Translations under genes and position numbers: made by a program | Part shown: positions 47,901 through 60,700 of the stretch, piece after piece | How positions within the stretch are numbered: the first letter of the stretch is position 1 | Layout of the letters: each line of letters starts with the position of its first letter | NCBI GenBank assembly: GCA_003864495.1 | Contig: ML133365.1 | Coordinates: 4,260,393-4,324,392 of the forward strand | DNA length: 64,000 nt | Reading direction: 5' to 3' | Source of the DNA: Nemopilema nomurai | Taxonomy: Eukaryota > Cnidaria > Scyphozoa > Rhizostomeae > Rhizostomatidae | Notes under the pieces: model-generated | The model's input: only the letters and a program-made list of their open reading frames with translations | What the model was told of the DNA's origin: nothing | The model's database searches: none

Positions 47901-50900
47901 GTTAGAAAGTTAGAAAACCCTGGGCGTAGGGGGTGAATATTTGAAAGCTGACGTCATTTTACCAAGAGTCATACCTTTTAAGTTTAGCGCAAATTTCATA
48001 TTTTTATCCGCGATATACGAGACTTTTTTTCTAAGAAGAAAATCGTGCAATGTTGGGCAGCCAAAAGCCAAAAATATTTGACTACAGCGACAATTTTTCA
48101 GATAAAACTTGTTTCATATTTTTTTTTCGCTGACAACAAAAACAAAAATCTGTGTGCGGCACTCGACGATAAAAACCTTTGAGATTTCATTCGAAGCACC
48201 AATCAGCGATCAGTTAAAAATGAATAAAGTGATGTTGCTGCGCAAAAGAACCTCTGCTCGGAAGGAATACCTAGTTTTCACATGATGATTGTCATAAAAT
48301 CGTGTTGTGTGAACGAAACATTTTTCCCTAGAAGTCAAACATCGCATGTATCGCCGATAAAATATATGCACTGTGCGCTTAGCTTCACAAGTCATTGGAA
48401 TTTCAATCAACCAAAAACTCGTTTTGAATTTTTTCGTAAAGGGAGTTGCCTTCTATCCCATCAAGTCATGACTGTTGGTGGCTTTGATATTAAAAAGGTA
48501 TCAGAAGCTTTTGATCAAGTGTGCATCCCCACCTCAATGCTTCCATTTTATGCCACAATGTATTTCTCATTGAAGGGGCATCCAACCAAGATCGTTGGCC
48601 AATCATCTGAAGCCGAAAAAGAAGCAGTTGGAGCCGGAACATGGCGGCCCGTTTATATTTTCATCTTTATCCTTCCAAGCAAGAAAGAATAAAGTCAGCG
48701 AAGGTTAGAATTTTTCTAGCTACTTGTTGATGAAGGTTTTGCTAATTGTTTTTGCCAGATGACGATGCAAACGTTTGAAGACTGTTACAATCAATGCCAG
48801 AAAGAATACTTTATCAGGTCACAGGATAATCCCTATGTCTATATGCGTTTTGAATGAATTACATCATTGTAAAAGCATTGTGAATGGTAGAGACCATTTT
48901 GTGTCTTTTGAAGTGTCTAGAGGCCATTTTGTGTTGTATCTGGGGTGCCAGCCTATTTTTGTAGAAAACAAATTCATTTGGTTTTACCCGTGGTTGTAAG
49001 TGGGAACAAGTTTGCCTGATTCCTTTGTGTTTCTTGTTTTGCTTTTGCTAGTTGTTTTTACGGCTGTTTCTTCTCCAGAGGTCTTGTGGGTTTGCGGTGA
49101 TGTTGCCGAGGTGGGCATGACTGTTGACAATCCGCTTCCCGCCGAGATCAAAGTCAAGCAAATGGTGAGTCGTCCGCCCATTTCCATCATGTCTCATTCA
49201 AACGCAATCCACGTGATCCAGAAGATTAGATCAAGAAACGCTGAAGCTTAGTGCAGATTATGCATCAAATAGTCGCTTTATCCTCGATCTGGTTTTTTTC
49301 GTTGCTTCTTCCGTGTTGGAGAAACTCACAACTGGACTCAACATTGAGTTCCGCTGTATTGCCACTTTTACAAAGTTGAGCCCCTAGGAATTGGAGGGGG
49401 ATGGAAGTTAGCAGTTGATGCTAGCTATATTAAATGTGACGATCTATAGGCGTGTTAAAGCCTTTTTGTACTAACTGTAATCCAGAGTTGATCGATAGTT
49501 ATACCAAGACAACAACAAAACAAGCGAGGCACGGTTACATTATTTGAAATGAAATTGAGATAAATGTCAGTATTTAACAACAGCAAAACTTCCTTCCACA
49601 AAAATTCGAATATCGATTTCTGTCTTCTTTCATTAGATTCTTGTCACTGAAGGAGTTAAGTTTGAGGCCTTCCCAGCAACCCTTGCGCTACCAGCGGAAT
49701 CTGGATCTTTTCCGTTCATGCTTCTTGGAATTCCACACACGCCTGGCAATCTCATTATTAAAGGTATGAATAAGTGTTCTAGTTTGAGCATGACTTGATC
49801 GTAATGTTGTTTTCACAACAACGAATTCCTCCCAGAGGTTTTCTTAAACGGGAACCAGATGTGTATTGTGAGTGCGGCAATTAAGAGGGCCAGGACAGAA
49901 CACGGACCCACTACACTCAACTTGTAAAATGTTTTTTCTGCAAATTGAACAATGTCGATATCGGTTTTAAAGTTCATGCCCAAAGTGCAAAAGTTATTAC
50001 TAGTTTGCCAGTTCTCCACAGAAGCTTATCAGAATTCAGTGTTGAAGACTTTTGCTTATGAACTGGTCCGCCAATTAAGAGACAGCGGATTTAGATAATT
50101 GGCAGTTGAAGCTTTTTGAAAAGGTACTTCATAGTACAGAATTTCACGATAGCTAGAAATAGTGGAACCAGTTTTTGCATATATAGAAAATGATTCAATC
50201 GATTTGAACCTGGTGTCTTGATTTCAAGGGTGTTTGATTTTTTCATGTTATTTTATGAGTTTGATTTCTTTTACAGGCTACAAAGTCGATGTTTTTGGTA
50301 TCGAGAATACAGTTTTGTTGGACGTGCCAATCTCGGTCAAGGTCACGCCCAGCCTCCCTTTGGTAAGGCTAAACAGCACTCTTCAAACTGCCTCGTTTCA
50401 GAATCCCACGAACCCCGAGGACGAACACTATCAGACACTCTTTACGTCATTGTCATCACACAGGGGACACAGGTAGCTGATTATCAACATTTGACTGTTG
50501 AGCTAACAATAATACTTATTTTTCAGGCAACAGGAGAAAGTGTTCTTCCCCAGAAGCTATCTAGTTGTTTCTTGGGAAACACCTCCCTTTCTCTACTCTA
50601 TTGATCCCAAATTGGGAGTTGATATAATGATTGCAGTCAGATAACAGTGAAAGCTGTTCTTGAAGGAAATAATTGTAAGCTTTTCCAGTGCATTACCTGA
50701 ATTGTATTCAAAGCAACTTTGGTACTACAATGTTAGAAGAAAGTAAGGACACATTCGCTGGTATTATCATTTATTGCAAAACACCAAACCCCCTGCCTCC
50801 AATATCAATGTTGGTTTTTAGGTTGTCTGGCTTCCACAGTCAACTTACATTACCCAACACCGGCATTGACATTTGGGGGAGGGGCATACTACTGGTTTTA

Positions 50901-53900
50901 AGTTTAATTACACAGAGAATCACTCATAAAAGAATTGTCTCCTAACCTTTTGTCCAGGATTCTTGTTCTTTTAAAAAGCGACAATTCATGATGTTTCATT
51001 TTCAACACTGACGCTTAATTTATACCTAACTTTCAGCTGCATAATTTGCTTTATGTCCAAACGCAATTATGAATTGTTTTGATTCGACTTTCTCTGTTTT
51101 TCGCAGCACCCCGACAGTTGTGACGATTGAAAACATCGGAAAAATCCCAATCCTGAGCATTTCGACTAAAATCAAGAAAGCGAACGGTTTGTTTCTGTTT
51201 TCATCTCAAATGCTAGTATGACTGTTCACGTTCTTATCTTACTGCAGCAAAAACAACACCTTTGATATCAGGTATTTTGATTTCAAATCTGGGCAAAGTA
51301 GGGACGATACACTCCCTGCACGGCCATATGAAACTTTGCTTCGGGGAATCAAGTACCTAATTTATACTCTCAAAAATATTGGGGGGGGGGTGTTTATTTT
51401 AGAGCACTCTCTAGTGGAGAATAGCTCCTGTAAGTGTGTTTCAAACAAATAACATTGGAGCGGCAAGATTATGTCCGTGCCATTTTAAGGGTATCAACAT
51501 AACTAGCGTGCATGAATGGTAATTGCAAGAACAATAAGTTGCACCCATCGATGATGATCTTCAGGCGTAGACTGGTGAAACTTGTGTTTTGTGCATGTAT
51601 GGCAATCTCTGTCATACAAGAACAGCTAACACAATATCGAAGGGTATTTGTGTTGTTTTTGTCAGACTAGCTGCTACGGTAAAATGGTTTCAGCTACTTT
51701 TGTACTCCCATTCTAGAGAAAGTTATATCATTTGACGAAGATGTGCTTCAATCGATCGTTCCTCTGCAAGCTGGCCAGTCAGCCGAGCTCCATCTTCAGT
51801 TGATGAGCGAAGAAGCCTGGAAGATCCAGCCATTTGCTGAAAAGATACAGTCCACTCTGACGTTCTTCTACTCTGGCGATGAAGATCCGACGAAGAATGC
51901 TGGCTTCGGCAGAGAGATCTCCTTTGTTGTCGACATCAAAGTGATGCCCTCGATTTCCATCAGTAATTACGATGTATACGAGATTGACAAGCACCCAAGC
52001 TGTTGTTGTTTGTGCTTCGATGTCCAGAATAATTCTTCGACCGATATGCGAGTCCTCACCAGCGTTATGGAAACCAAAGGTATGACGTCAGTCAGTTCTG
52101 GAAACCCTTACTGAAGGTTCCTAATCGAATGATTTATTTAAACAGTTGATGTATGCTGGGCCGCATTTACGACTGCCGGGACCCTAGGCCCACGGCTTAT
52201 GGGACCCTAGGCCCACGGCTTATGGGACTCCCTATAATTTGCAAAATTAGTTCGTGTCATGCTACTCAATTCATCAACAGCATTTTGTATAGGCTTAACA
52301 AATTGCTTGGGGCCCCTAAGTTAAAAAACCCCAGGGGTCCCTGGGTCTGGGCCCAGTAGGTCCTTGGGTAAATTCGTCAATGGATGTGTGTAAAGAGCTT
52401 GGCACTTTTGTTTTATTTATTGTCAGTAGTTAAGACCTCGGACAAGTATCAGGGGATTTTTGGCGAATACGAGCCTTAAGAGATTGTGATTAGTTGGTAT
52501 GGCCTAAATACCTTTCGGGATGTCAAAGTTTGCTTGCTAATTATTAAAAGAAAGCACAGCATCACTATCCAAAAATCATCTAGTCGATACTGCAGGACCA
52601 ACAGGGTGCGCTTCTTCAATGATCGATCACAGATCGTGTAGCTCATTATTTTATGTTTGTAGACATCAAGCCAGGATTGAGTTGTCCACGCGAAACAGAT
52701 ACGTTCATGCCAGCCAAGGGCCGAAAAAGGTGCGCGTGTTGTATTTTTGATGCTGCAATGCAACTGTCTTTGTACTCGTTACGACAGACTGTCTTTTCTG
52801 CTTCTTCTTCCATACATGCTATGCCATCACACACGCAAGTTTCTTACTGTTTTGATGCGGAGAAATATAATGGTTTCGATGCATCATTTTCTACACAGTA
52901 CAAGCTTTCTTGCCCTACCCGCATCAGAAATAGCCCACCTCTAAATAAGCACCAATCTCGAATAAACCCCCACGTCAATTAATAGCCAATCTTGGATATG
53001 CGCTCCCCTCCAAATAAACGCCCATCTCAAATAGACGCCCACTTTGGATGGCCTGCATGCTCATGCAAGGAAAACATCTCATACTCCAATAGGTTTCGCC
53101 CTCCCAGAGTCCTGTGAAAACAGATGATGCATCCATTATTTCCTAAGCACCTATTTCAGATATTCGCCAAATCGTAAGTCGAACATGTGTTTTCTTGTAC
53201 CTTCATGGATTCTGTTCATTTTAGGATTGGCGTTCATTTTCCGCGGTGCCTTCTTTTTCTTCCAAAACTGCGAATGAATGAGGTGATTCTTACAAGTTCT
53301 ACTTCCTAAATTAATCGGCTTTGCAATTTAAATCTTTTCCACATTTCAGTTTTGGGATTCTTGCTAACTAAAAACAATTTCTTTGTAGCGAATCGAGAAA
53401 GTTTACAGCAATGCAGTGAAGGATGCAGTGAAGATCAAATGGAATATTGTATCCTTTAATACCAGCTGGCCATTCACTAATAATTCCCTGTCCTAGATAC
53501 TTGTGAAAGGCCTTAGCGCAAAGCTCCTTTACTCCTCTACACCTCAAAAATTCAGCAAAGTCCCAGTTTTTAAATCCCAGTTTTTAACTACATTTCAATG
53601 GAAAATCCCTTTCTTTGTAGACAGAAAGAGTTCGTCTTTTCCCTTGGGCTCTTCTATAGTTATGTGTTAAGTAACGCAGATTGGTCAATTATAACCAATC
53701 ACGCGCTCTGCTTATCACCCTCTAGTGTTTTCAATCCGCATCTGGCTATTTATTCTGTCAGCTTTTGGTTTCCGACGTTTGCATACTCTGGGGAGTGTCG
53801 GACGAAGAAGTACTTTAAGTATGCAAAAACTAGTTCCGCTACTTCTAGCCATTGTGAAGTTTTGTACCACAAAGCACTTGTTCATTGATTAGAAAGAATT

Positions 53901-56315
53901 CCACAGTCTCAAATTAGTGGTGGACTGCCCCACTGGACCATCGGCCAATTACTGGTGCCCCCTCCAAGTTTTGCAAAAGGGCCCTCTTGATGACACTCTT
54001 GTTTTTTCCTGCCTCCCCTCCAAGGCCTCCTTAGGGTCTCCGTGGCTGGTTGAAAGCTCTGAGCCAGTCCGCCACTACTTTGAATCAGGGGATTTGTTAG
54101 CTATCCAACCAGCTTATTGCCTTTGACCCTATGACCAGTCTGACAGTCGGCAAAGCGGAGTCGCGTTCTTGGCGGACATCGACTGCACCGCAGCCATGGT
54201 GAATGTCCTGAAGCCTCGTCACCTCGAAATGAGTAAGCCTTCCTCAATATTGCATCAGATTTTATTAAACTTTCCAAACAGCAGACTCGTGTTTGATATT
54301 TGAGCCAATTTTCGAAGCAACATGTAGAGACGTATTACAAATAGGCTCAACAATGAAAGCTTGGTATTGCCCAGACGATTCGTGAATACATGGTTTGACA
54401 TTGAGGTTACTGTTCTTGCTAATGCTTCTTTTCTTCACGTACCCTTTTGCTTCCACCACCTTCAAACAGCACCCCTACCATTTCCCAACCGGTTGCAAAA
54501 ATCTTTCTCTTGTTAAAAACGCTATATTTCACAGTTGGTTGTGAAAAGCAGACTTGGCTTGGTTCGGAATCTGTTTTTGCTTGGTTCTTTTCGCCATTAT
54601 TTGATTACTATGCATGTGTTTACTTTACACAATATGCATGGCCTCTACTTTACATCATTTTATCTAATTTTATTACGAATAGTGCCGGAAACCTATTGAA
54701 ACCAAACTTAGTTTCAATTTGCCAGGAATTGTATTAAAACTTTTTTTACAACTTCACGCAGGAATATCGATGAATAATTCCTTGCTGATCGAGGGCAAGA
54801 AGGTATCAACATCTGTGGGTCAGATGGCCCATTTACATGTCCAGCTTACCAACGCTCATGGTAAGTGGAACGAAAGCATTGAATGACCATGTGCTTTTTA
54901 CTTCTCGCTATTAAAAGGCGCCATATTAGAAAAGGAAATGAAGACTGGCTACATGAAAGACAACTTTGCTGATTGAAGCGTTGTCAAGATTTTCTTGTTT
55001 TCTAACAAGTCATTCTTACCAGCACCAATGGAACTTAAGTTACAGTTTTTGTCAAACCGGTGACAGTTAATAGTGCATTCGGGCCAAGGAATGACAAAGC
55101 TTCGTTGTTTTAACTTCAAGTATGTACGGGACAATGAATTTCTACTAATCCAGTGCTTGAATGCCAGTCATATATCCATCATATATAATCAAAATCACTG
55201 ATCAACAATCAACAGCAGGTGATCCGTGATTCAGCGATTCATTGAAAAATACTACCATTTTTACCTTGTTTATTTTAAGTGTTTAATTTTTGTGTGTTTT
55301 TTAGAGTGTTTAAGTAATCTTCTTAGTAAGAAATCCTGTTGCCTATGACCTGTTTAATTTTTCTCACACAACACTAGTTGTGGAAAGGACATAAGCCTGG
55401 TTTCATTTTCATTGTCGTGTGAATGCCCTGTTTTCCGGCCTCCTCGATTTTCTTCGTGACGACCCTTCTCGCATAATTCTCTCTGATTGATTTGTAGAGT
55501 TTGATCTCCATGATCTGAAATTGCAAATCAGAACGCATCAGGGAGAGGTTGGTGATGAAGCCAAGGACATTCTGCCATTGCTCCCGTTGTTTGCGCATTG
55601 TGGAACATTAGAGAAAGCAACCCGGAAGGTACCACACCCTGCTCTATTCCAGCTTCACTTAAGTGTTGTCATCTGCAACCAGAATTCGTTCGTTTGCTAT
55701 TAAATACGAATTCAGTTCTAAGAAATTCAATTCAATTCGAAGAACTTCAAATGAATTGCTCAAGTCTCTTTAGTAAAGTAAGCATAACTGAATGATACGA
55801 TGGGCAAAGAAATGATGGAGATTGCAACTGGCCAGGAGTCCAGTAATTTGGCGGTAAAGGGGTACTGGTTTTAAACAACACTTCAAAGACAAAGTCTATC
55901 CATGTCTATCCATGGTCGCCTATACGTGGTATATGTCTAGTTTTCAATTGATTCGAAATTCTCAGGTGAAGAATATATTCTTTTATAGCTGATTCCTGGT
56001 GAAACCTTCGATCACTCGTGTGGGCTTTTGTTTTTGTTCACTGGCGAATTCATCGTCGATGTTGAGTGCAGTGTCGGGTCGGGCCCGCCTGCTGCTTTGA
56101 AGGGAAAAATGACTCACCCGGCAACGGATCTGACCGATGGCATTTCGCTTATCAATGAAGACTTTCAAATGTTCGAAGATGGTACCGTGACCCCATTGAA
56201 GGCATCACAAAAGGAAGAGAAATCAGAGAACAAGATCCTCCACAAACCAGTGCTTAACAAATGGAAAAGAAGCATATTTGTCCACGTGAGAGATACATCG
56301 ACCATCTCGCAATAA
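41911..56315 (+). CDS. TRAPPC9: TRAPPC9 (NIBP), trafficking protein particle complex subunit 9
   Basis: Twenty exons were placed: 41911-42157, 43061-43412, 43753-44176, 44780-44851, 45455-45586, 46307-46379, 46830-46923, 47435-47716, 48576-48703, 49079-49164, 49637-49763, 50277-50472, 51107-51186, 51717-52079, 52663-52729, 53389-53448, 54139-54232, 54762-54860, 55498-55628 and 55989-56315. Phases match at every junction except 52729 to 53389, where one exon is missing. The sum is about 1143 codons, the usual size of the protein. Diagnostic stretches include RFKFHKGFPREHMDWGKMQI in the N-terminal domain, ADFCLLSGMYQEALIHY and LKRKAAFFKRRAAY in the helical repeat part, LWVCGDVAEVGMTVDNPLP and LALPAESGSFPFMLLGIP in the C-terminal beta-sandwich region. 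TRAPPC9 is a subunit of TRAPP II, which activates Rab GTPases at the Golgi. Exon 8 is the least certain. A MITE lies in intron 5. Confidence 0.95.
42779..42824. repeat. ATTT/ATTC microsatellite
   Basis: About eleven tetranucleotides, mostly ATTT with interspersed ATTC, in the first TRAPPC9 intron. Confidence 0.85.
45679..45826. mobile_element. 148-bp MITE in TRAPPC9 intron 5
   Basis: Perfect inverted ends AGGCACCGCGGAGC and GCTCCGCGGTGCCT enclose a C/G-run-rich core. ATCTGC lies directly outside on both sides (45673-45678, 45827-45832), suggesting a target duplication of 6 bp or a decayed 8 bp. The size and ends fit a non-autonomous hAT-like element, but the superfamily is uncertain. It is far from both splice sites. 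Confidence 0.65.
52145..52375. repeat. GC-rich interspersed repeat with a 23-bp tandem duplication
   Basis: Two perfect adjacent 23-bp copies (52178-52200 and 52201-52223, core CCTAGGCCCACGGCTTAT) lie at the start of a GC-rich block. The block later has GGGGCCCC and GGGCCCAGTAGG. It contrasts sharply with the AT-rich intron around it and looks like a degraded repeat in TRAPPC9 intron 14. Ends were not defined. Confidence 0.5.
52905..53050. repeat. AATAAACGCCC-type dispersed repeat
   Basis: Repeating AATAA(A/G)C(G)CCC units separated by ATCTC/CCTCC spacers, related to the block at 40862-40935. It lies in the TRAPPC9 intron where one exon could not be found. Confidence 0.5.
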
Positions 56316-57743
56316 TTAGTCCAAGACTATAGTTTTGCAGTAGTAGATACTTTGACTGCCTAATTATTCAGTCATATGGAGAAGTTTATTAAACACTAAA
56401 TGAGTTATGCATATCTAAAATAATTTTTCAAAGAGAAAAGAAATAGACTTTGAATGATTTTTCACTTCAACAAAAACTCCCTATCTTTGGATTTTCCTTT
56501 TTTCTAATTCGTATGATTAAGTTTTGCAACATAAATCAAAAATCAGTGTGAATTGAATATTGAATGCAAAATTGTAAATTGGATGCGTCCTGGGTGAGCT
56601 TTCAAAAAAAATTTACTTTTTTGAAGGGAGACTCTGAGGTGTGCAATCGGAGTTGAATTATCTTTTCGTAGTGCTTTGAAAATAGTTTTTTGGTCAAGAT
56701 TTTTTGCGAAGACTTTAATTGCACTATCGACTAGGTCAAGGTTACACACGTCAGAATTTTGAATTTGTTTCCTTTACTCAGCGGCAGTTAATTAGTCTGT
56801 ACAATCATTTATGAATTAAGTGGAGAGTGGAAGCCCAGAACTGATTCCAGCAATACTCCACTTTAAGGCTTAAGTCTCTGCAAGTCATTACACACTTTTC
56901 TTCCATCAAAAAACCTGTATCCTTGAAAAAAAGAGTTTAGAGGTCAGCTTTTTGCGTTTTGCCTCAGTCGAACTGACCATTGAAATGAAACGACTTTCTT
57001 GAAGAATTTGATCAATTACGTAAATCTTTATAGGTTGTTTTGGCTATTCCATGGAAACATTTGTCTACCAGGTTTGGTCAGAGATTAGGAGTATGATTTT
57101 AGAGATTCGTGAGAACCTTGCAACACTACGTGGACCTGCTACTCAAGAAGAGTTTAAATTTGATATGATAGTGTGCGGTATCTTCTATTTTACACGCAAG
57201 GATAGATCGAAGCACTTCTAGCAAAGCGGCAAAGATCAAGCAGCTTTTCTACACGTGCAGAAATTATGTGCCCCCTTTTCCCAGGAACAGCAGCGAACAG
57301 GAAGTGATTAATTGCTCAGGCATAGGTTAGGAGGAAGTTTATTTATCATCCTATAGTGAATGAGTGTGAAAATACCTTCTTTAAATGAACATTTTCTACA
57401 ATAATGGACTATTTGAATCTATATGTATCCGCGCCTTGATTGGGAAATCCAGGCTTTTCCTGACCATGATATCTTCCAGTCAAAATCTAACCGTGGCTGG
57501 CCTAAAACAATCAGAATTTGACCAGATTGGAGTGACTGAGAAAATTCCAGTTGTGTAGTTGATGAAAACTGTATGTACAAATGCACAGGTTAACTTAAAC
57601 CAATACTGTTTACAAGAAAATTTACAAAAGTTTAAGCTACTCTGTGTCTGCATTAGTATTTAATAGTATTTTGACTTTGCTGCAGAGGCAAACGAAAAAC
57701 ATTCATATAAAATTTAATAAAAGAGCAACACTTTGTATATCTT
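56316..57743. other. Intergenic between convergent TRAPPC9 and Smoothened
   Basis: Only the two 3' UTRs are expected here. No frames, RNA genes or element ends were supported in this 1.4-kb stretch. Confidence 0.5.
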
Positions 57744-60700
57744 CTATTTAGGCCCGATGAACGTTTCGTGAAAGAACCGCAGCGGAGTCTGGGCCTCGTT
57801 TGCGTCACTGTTTTTAACTCCATCATGAATCTGCCTCGCCTGATTGGCATCGGAAGCATCGCTCCATCTCGCTGGGCTTTTTTGGCGCAGTTCGTTCTTC
57901 AATGGAGGCAAATACCCACTGCTGCTATTTCCCGCAGCACTTTTTAATGAAAACGTTTCAGCGTCTGAATGTGAAATTGAGGCCACCTTGCTATTTGCTC
58001 TACTGAGCCGAATTTTTTTGCGTTTCCCCTTCGTCACGCGTCCAGGTTTCGAGTCCTTTTGTCCCGGCACTTCGACGTCTTCGCCAAGGCGAATGACTCG
58101 CAGGTTTTTCGACTGCTCGGCTTTGCGGCCCTTCGTGGGCACGTGTAGCTGTGGCTGAACCGACCACAGATGCCCGAACGCCATTCCGAATTCACTGCCA
58201 TTGGTAGCTGTGGTCTGCATGCTGGAGCGACGAAGGCGCAGTTTCCCTTGCGAGGACGTGGTTAAAATTGACTCTATGCTCAGCAAAGACCGCCTTCGAC
58301 CGTCTGGCTGGCGTATTGTCATCGGGGTAGGCCCCAGTTCGAGGTTATTCTGCTTTGCATTGACCCCAGAAGCTGATTTCATCTTCGAACGGATTTCGTC
58401 AATGAAACCGGAGACAAATGACGAAATTTGAAGCTTGCTACTTTGCTTTGAAATAACTGATGCAAGTGAGCCTCGTTTCGCCCTTGTTCCCATGGGTACA
58501 GCGAAAGCAACCGCTGGCATCACCTGCTCCATCAAAGGACTAGACGTAAACAGAAAGGGTTATGTTAGCCAACTGGCGTTTCTACTATAACAACGTAAGT
58601 TAAGAAAGTAGTTTACGACACTTCAGCAAAAAACGTCCTGGGACAACTTTCTTTTTAACGATGCTTGAATTTCTCCTCTTCTTCATAAGCTTTTATTGTG
58701 CATATAATATTTACAAACTTCGAATTGGCAGCCAATCATTTCAATGAAACCAGCCAGCTTGAGAGGAAATTTCGTCTGACTGGCTTGGTATGATCCAATC
58801 AGAATCTTCTATCCCCCTAATTTATCATCATACGGAGAAACATTTGTAAAAACCTATAATGAAACATCGTTAAAAAGGAATGATAAACGCGCGTTGCAAT
58901 GGAAAACAGAGAACAAGACTTCAGCATTCTTCAATTCAAACGATTTTCATAGAATATATGTCATTTGCTTGACACTCGAAACTGACCATGAAAAGTGGAG
59001 AACGGTAATAGCAAATATTGATTCACATTGGATGTAATAAAAACTTACGCAATCCTCCTTTTATTCCTTCTAGCATTGAAACTATTCTGAATTCTCTTCT
59101 TAACATCAAACCCTCGAAACCTAGAAGTCAGATAATAATCTTCATTGAAGAATAATCTCTAAGCAAAAGAACAATCTCTTTCTATAGCTTTAGTTTTACA
59201 TAATATTGTACATTAGGTTAGGCTAGTACATTTTCTTTGTTATTATTATTAGTGCTTATTTTGATCTTTTAAACAGATCAGGTTGAAAAACATACATATG
59301 TATGAACCTTTAACCTGTATAAATATAATAAATGAAATGAAAATGGTTAGAAAGAAGGCCACCTACAAAAAGCAACAGCAACATATAATGGCGGGGGCAC
59401 TGCGGGGGAGACTTAAGCACGTGACCAAGGGTTGCCCTTAATGAAACCGATGGTCCCACAGGGAAAACCTCTGTTTGGAGTGAGTTGTTTGGAGAGTGGT
59501 GCGATTTCAAGCTCCCTTGGGGCAATGGTTGCTCTATTTTGAGCCAAACAAACAAAAATGCAATGGTAAAAGCAGCTTCTGGAGCTGCCATTCAGATTGA
59601 ACAGAAGGCCAGTTCGAAACGCAGTGTATATCGAGGAAGAGCATCTGTTCAAACTAAAGAAGGTATTTGGTCGACTTGACTTTAGCTGCTGCATTTTGTG
59701 ATATCGCTCGATGAGCTTCATAGTAAACATATGTCTCAGTTGTTTCGGTTATTTTCTCCGATTGCCATTTACATTTTTTGACTGTTATTCAAGATTTTTT
59801 AGGCTCTTCAGAAACGTTTGCTTTGGCACCTAAACAGGTACCAGTCGGGTAAGAGAGCCTTCCAAGAGATGGTTAGGCTAGTTGCTATTGGCAGACAGCA
59901 TTCTTAAAAGTGCTGCCAAACTTATAAAATAGAGGGAATATTTAGCGAGGCACAAGCCCAGCGGCATGACGTCATCAAATGCGCTGCAAACTACACAAGG
60001 TACGAAGCACCCAGTGAGGTGTGTGCATACCTGGTCCATGCCTTTTTCCAGGTCTTCAGCGTCGCTTTGGTCCAACTCCACGTGCTGACGGTGATACTTG
60101 CACCAAACACCGAAATGACCTGCAGCTGAACCAGTGCAACGCTGAGTCTGTCTTCGATCAAACACTTCTGTTCCATGGCACCTTTCGAGTGCCTTTTTGC
60201 TGCCTTGCACCTGTATATCAAAAGAGTCATTGCAATAGGGTGCCAATCTATTGTGAGTGAGGCACTTAAAAATACTTGCACAATTGCCTTCACGTCATCT
60301 TATACGCCTGATGATGATGAAGAAAATATGCCAGAAAAGGATAAACAATGTAGCTTATTGACACACTCAATCCATTTATCCGGAAAATTAGTTAGAGCAT
60401 TCAAATATTCTGAGACCGTAAAAGCAACTTAGAAAGTAGAAGAGGGTCATGGCCCTCCACTTTTTGTAGAGCAAGGTGCTTTTAAAGCAATGCAAAAAGT
60501 TATTCCTTTACAAATAAAAAGGAATGAGATCAAATACACTGCAGTGCTTTGTAGAAGAATCCCAAGAATGATGACATGCTGAAATAAGGTTCCTTGCCAC
60601 CAACCATGGTAACGACCTAAGCCCTCAATTTGGCCCCTCAAATCACCGGCTCTGATAAGAATATGAATTTTATAACAAGTGCTAAGCATAAAACTTCTAG

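Noticed and set aside
48282..48692. 136-codon plus-strand frame as a separate gene
   Set aside because: The TRAPPC9 exon 48576-48703 uses a different frame across the same DNA and fits phase and conservation; the longer frame is a shadow.
50527..50645. Possible TRAPPC9 exon after the ttttcag acceptor
   Set aside because: No usable donor follows, and joining 50472 directly to 51107 is in phase and restores the conserved ENIG segment.
59310..59730. Candidate extra Smoothened exon between TM7 and the tail
   Set aside because: No conserved motif and the flanking exons already join in phase.
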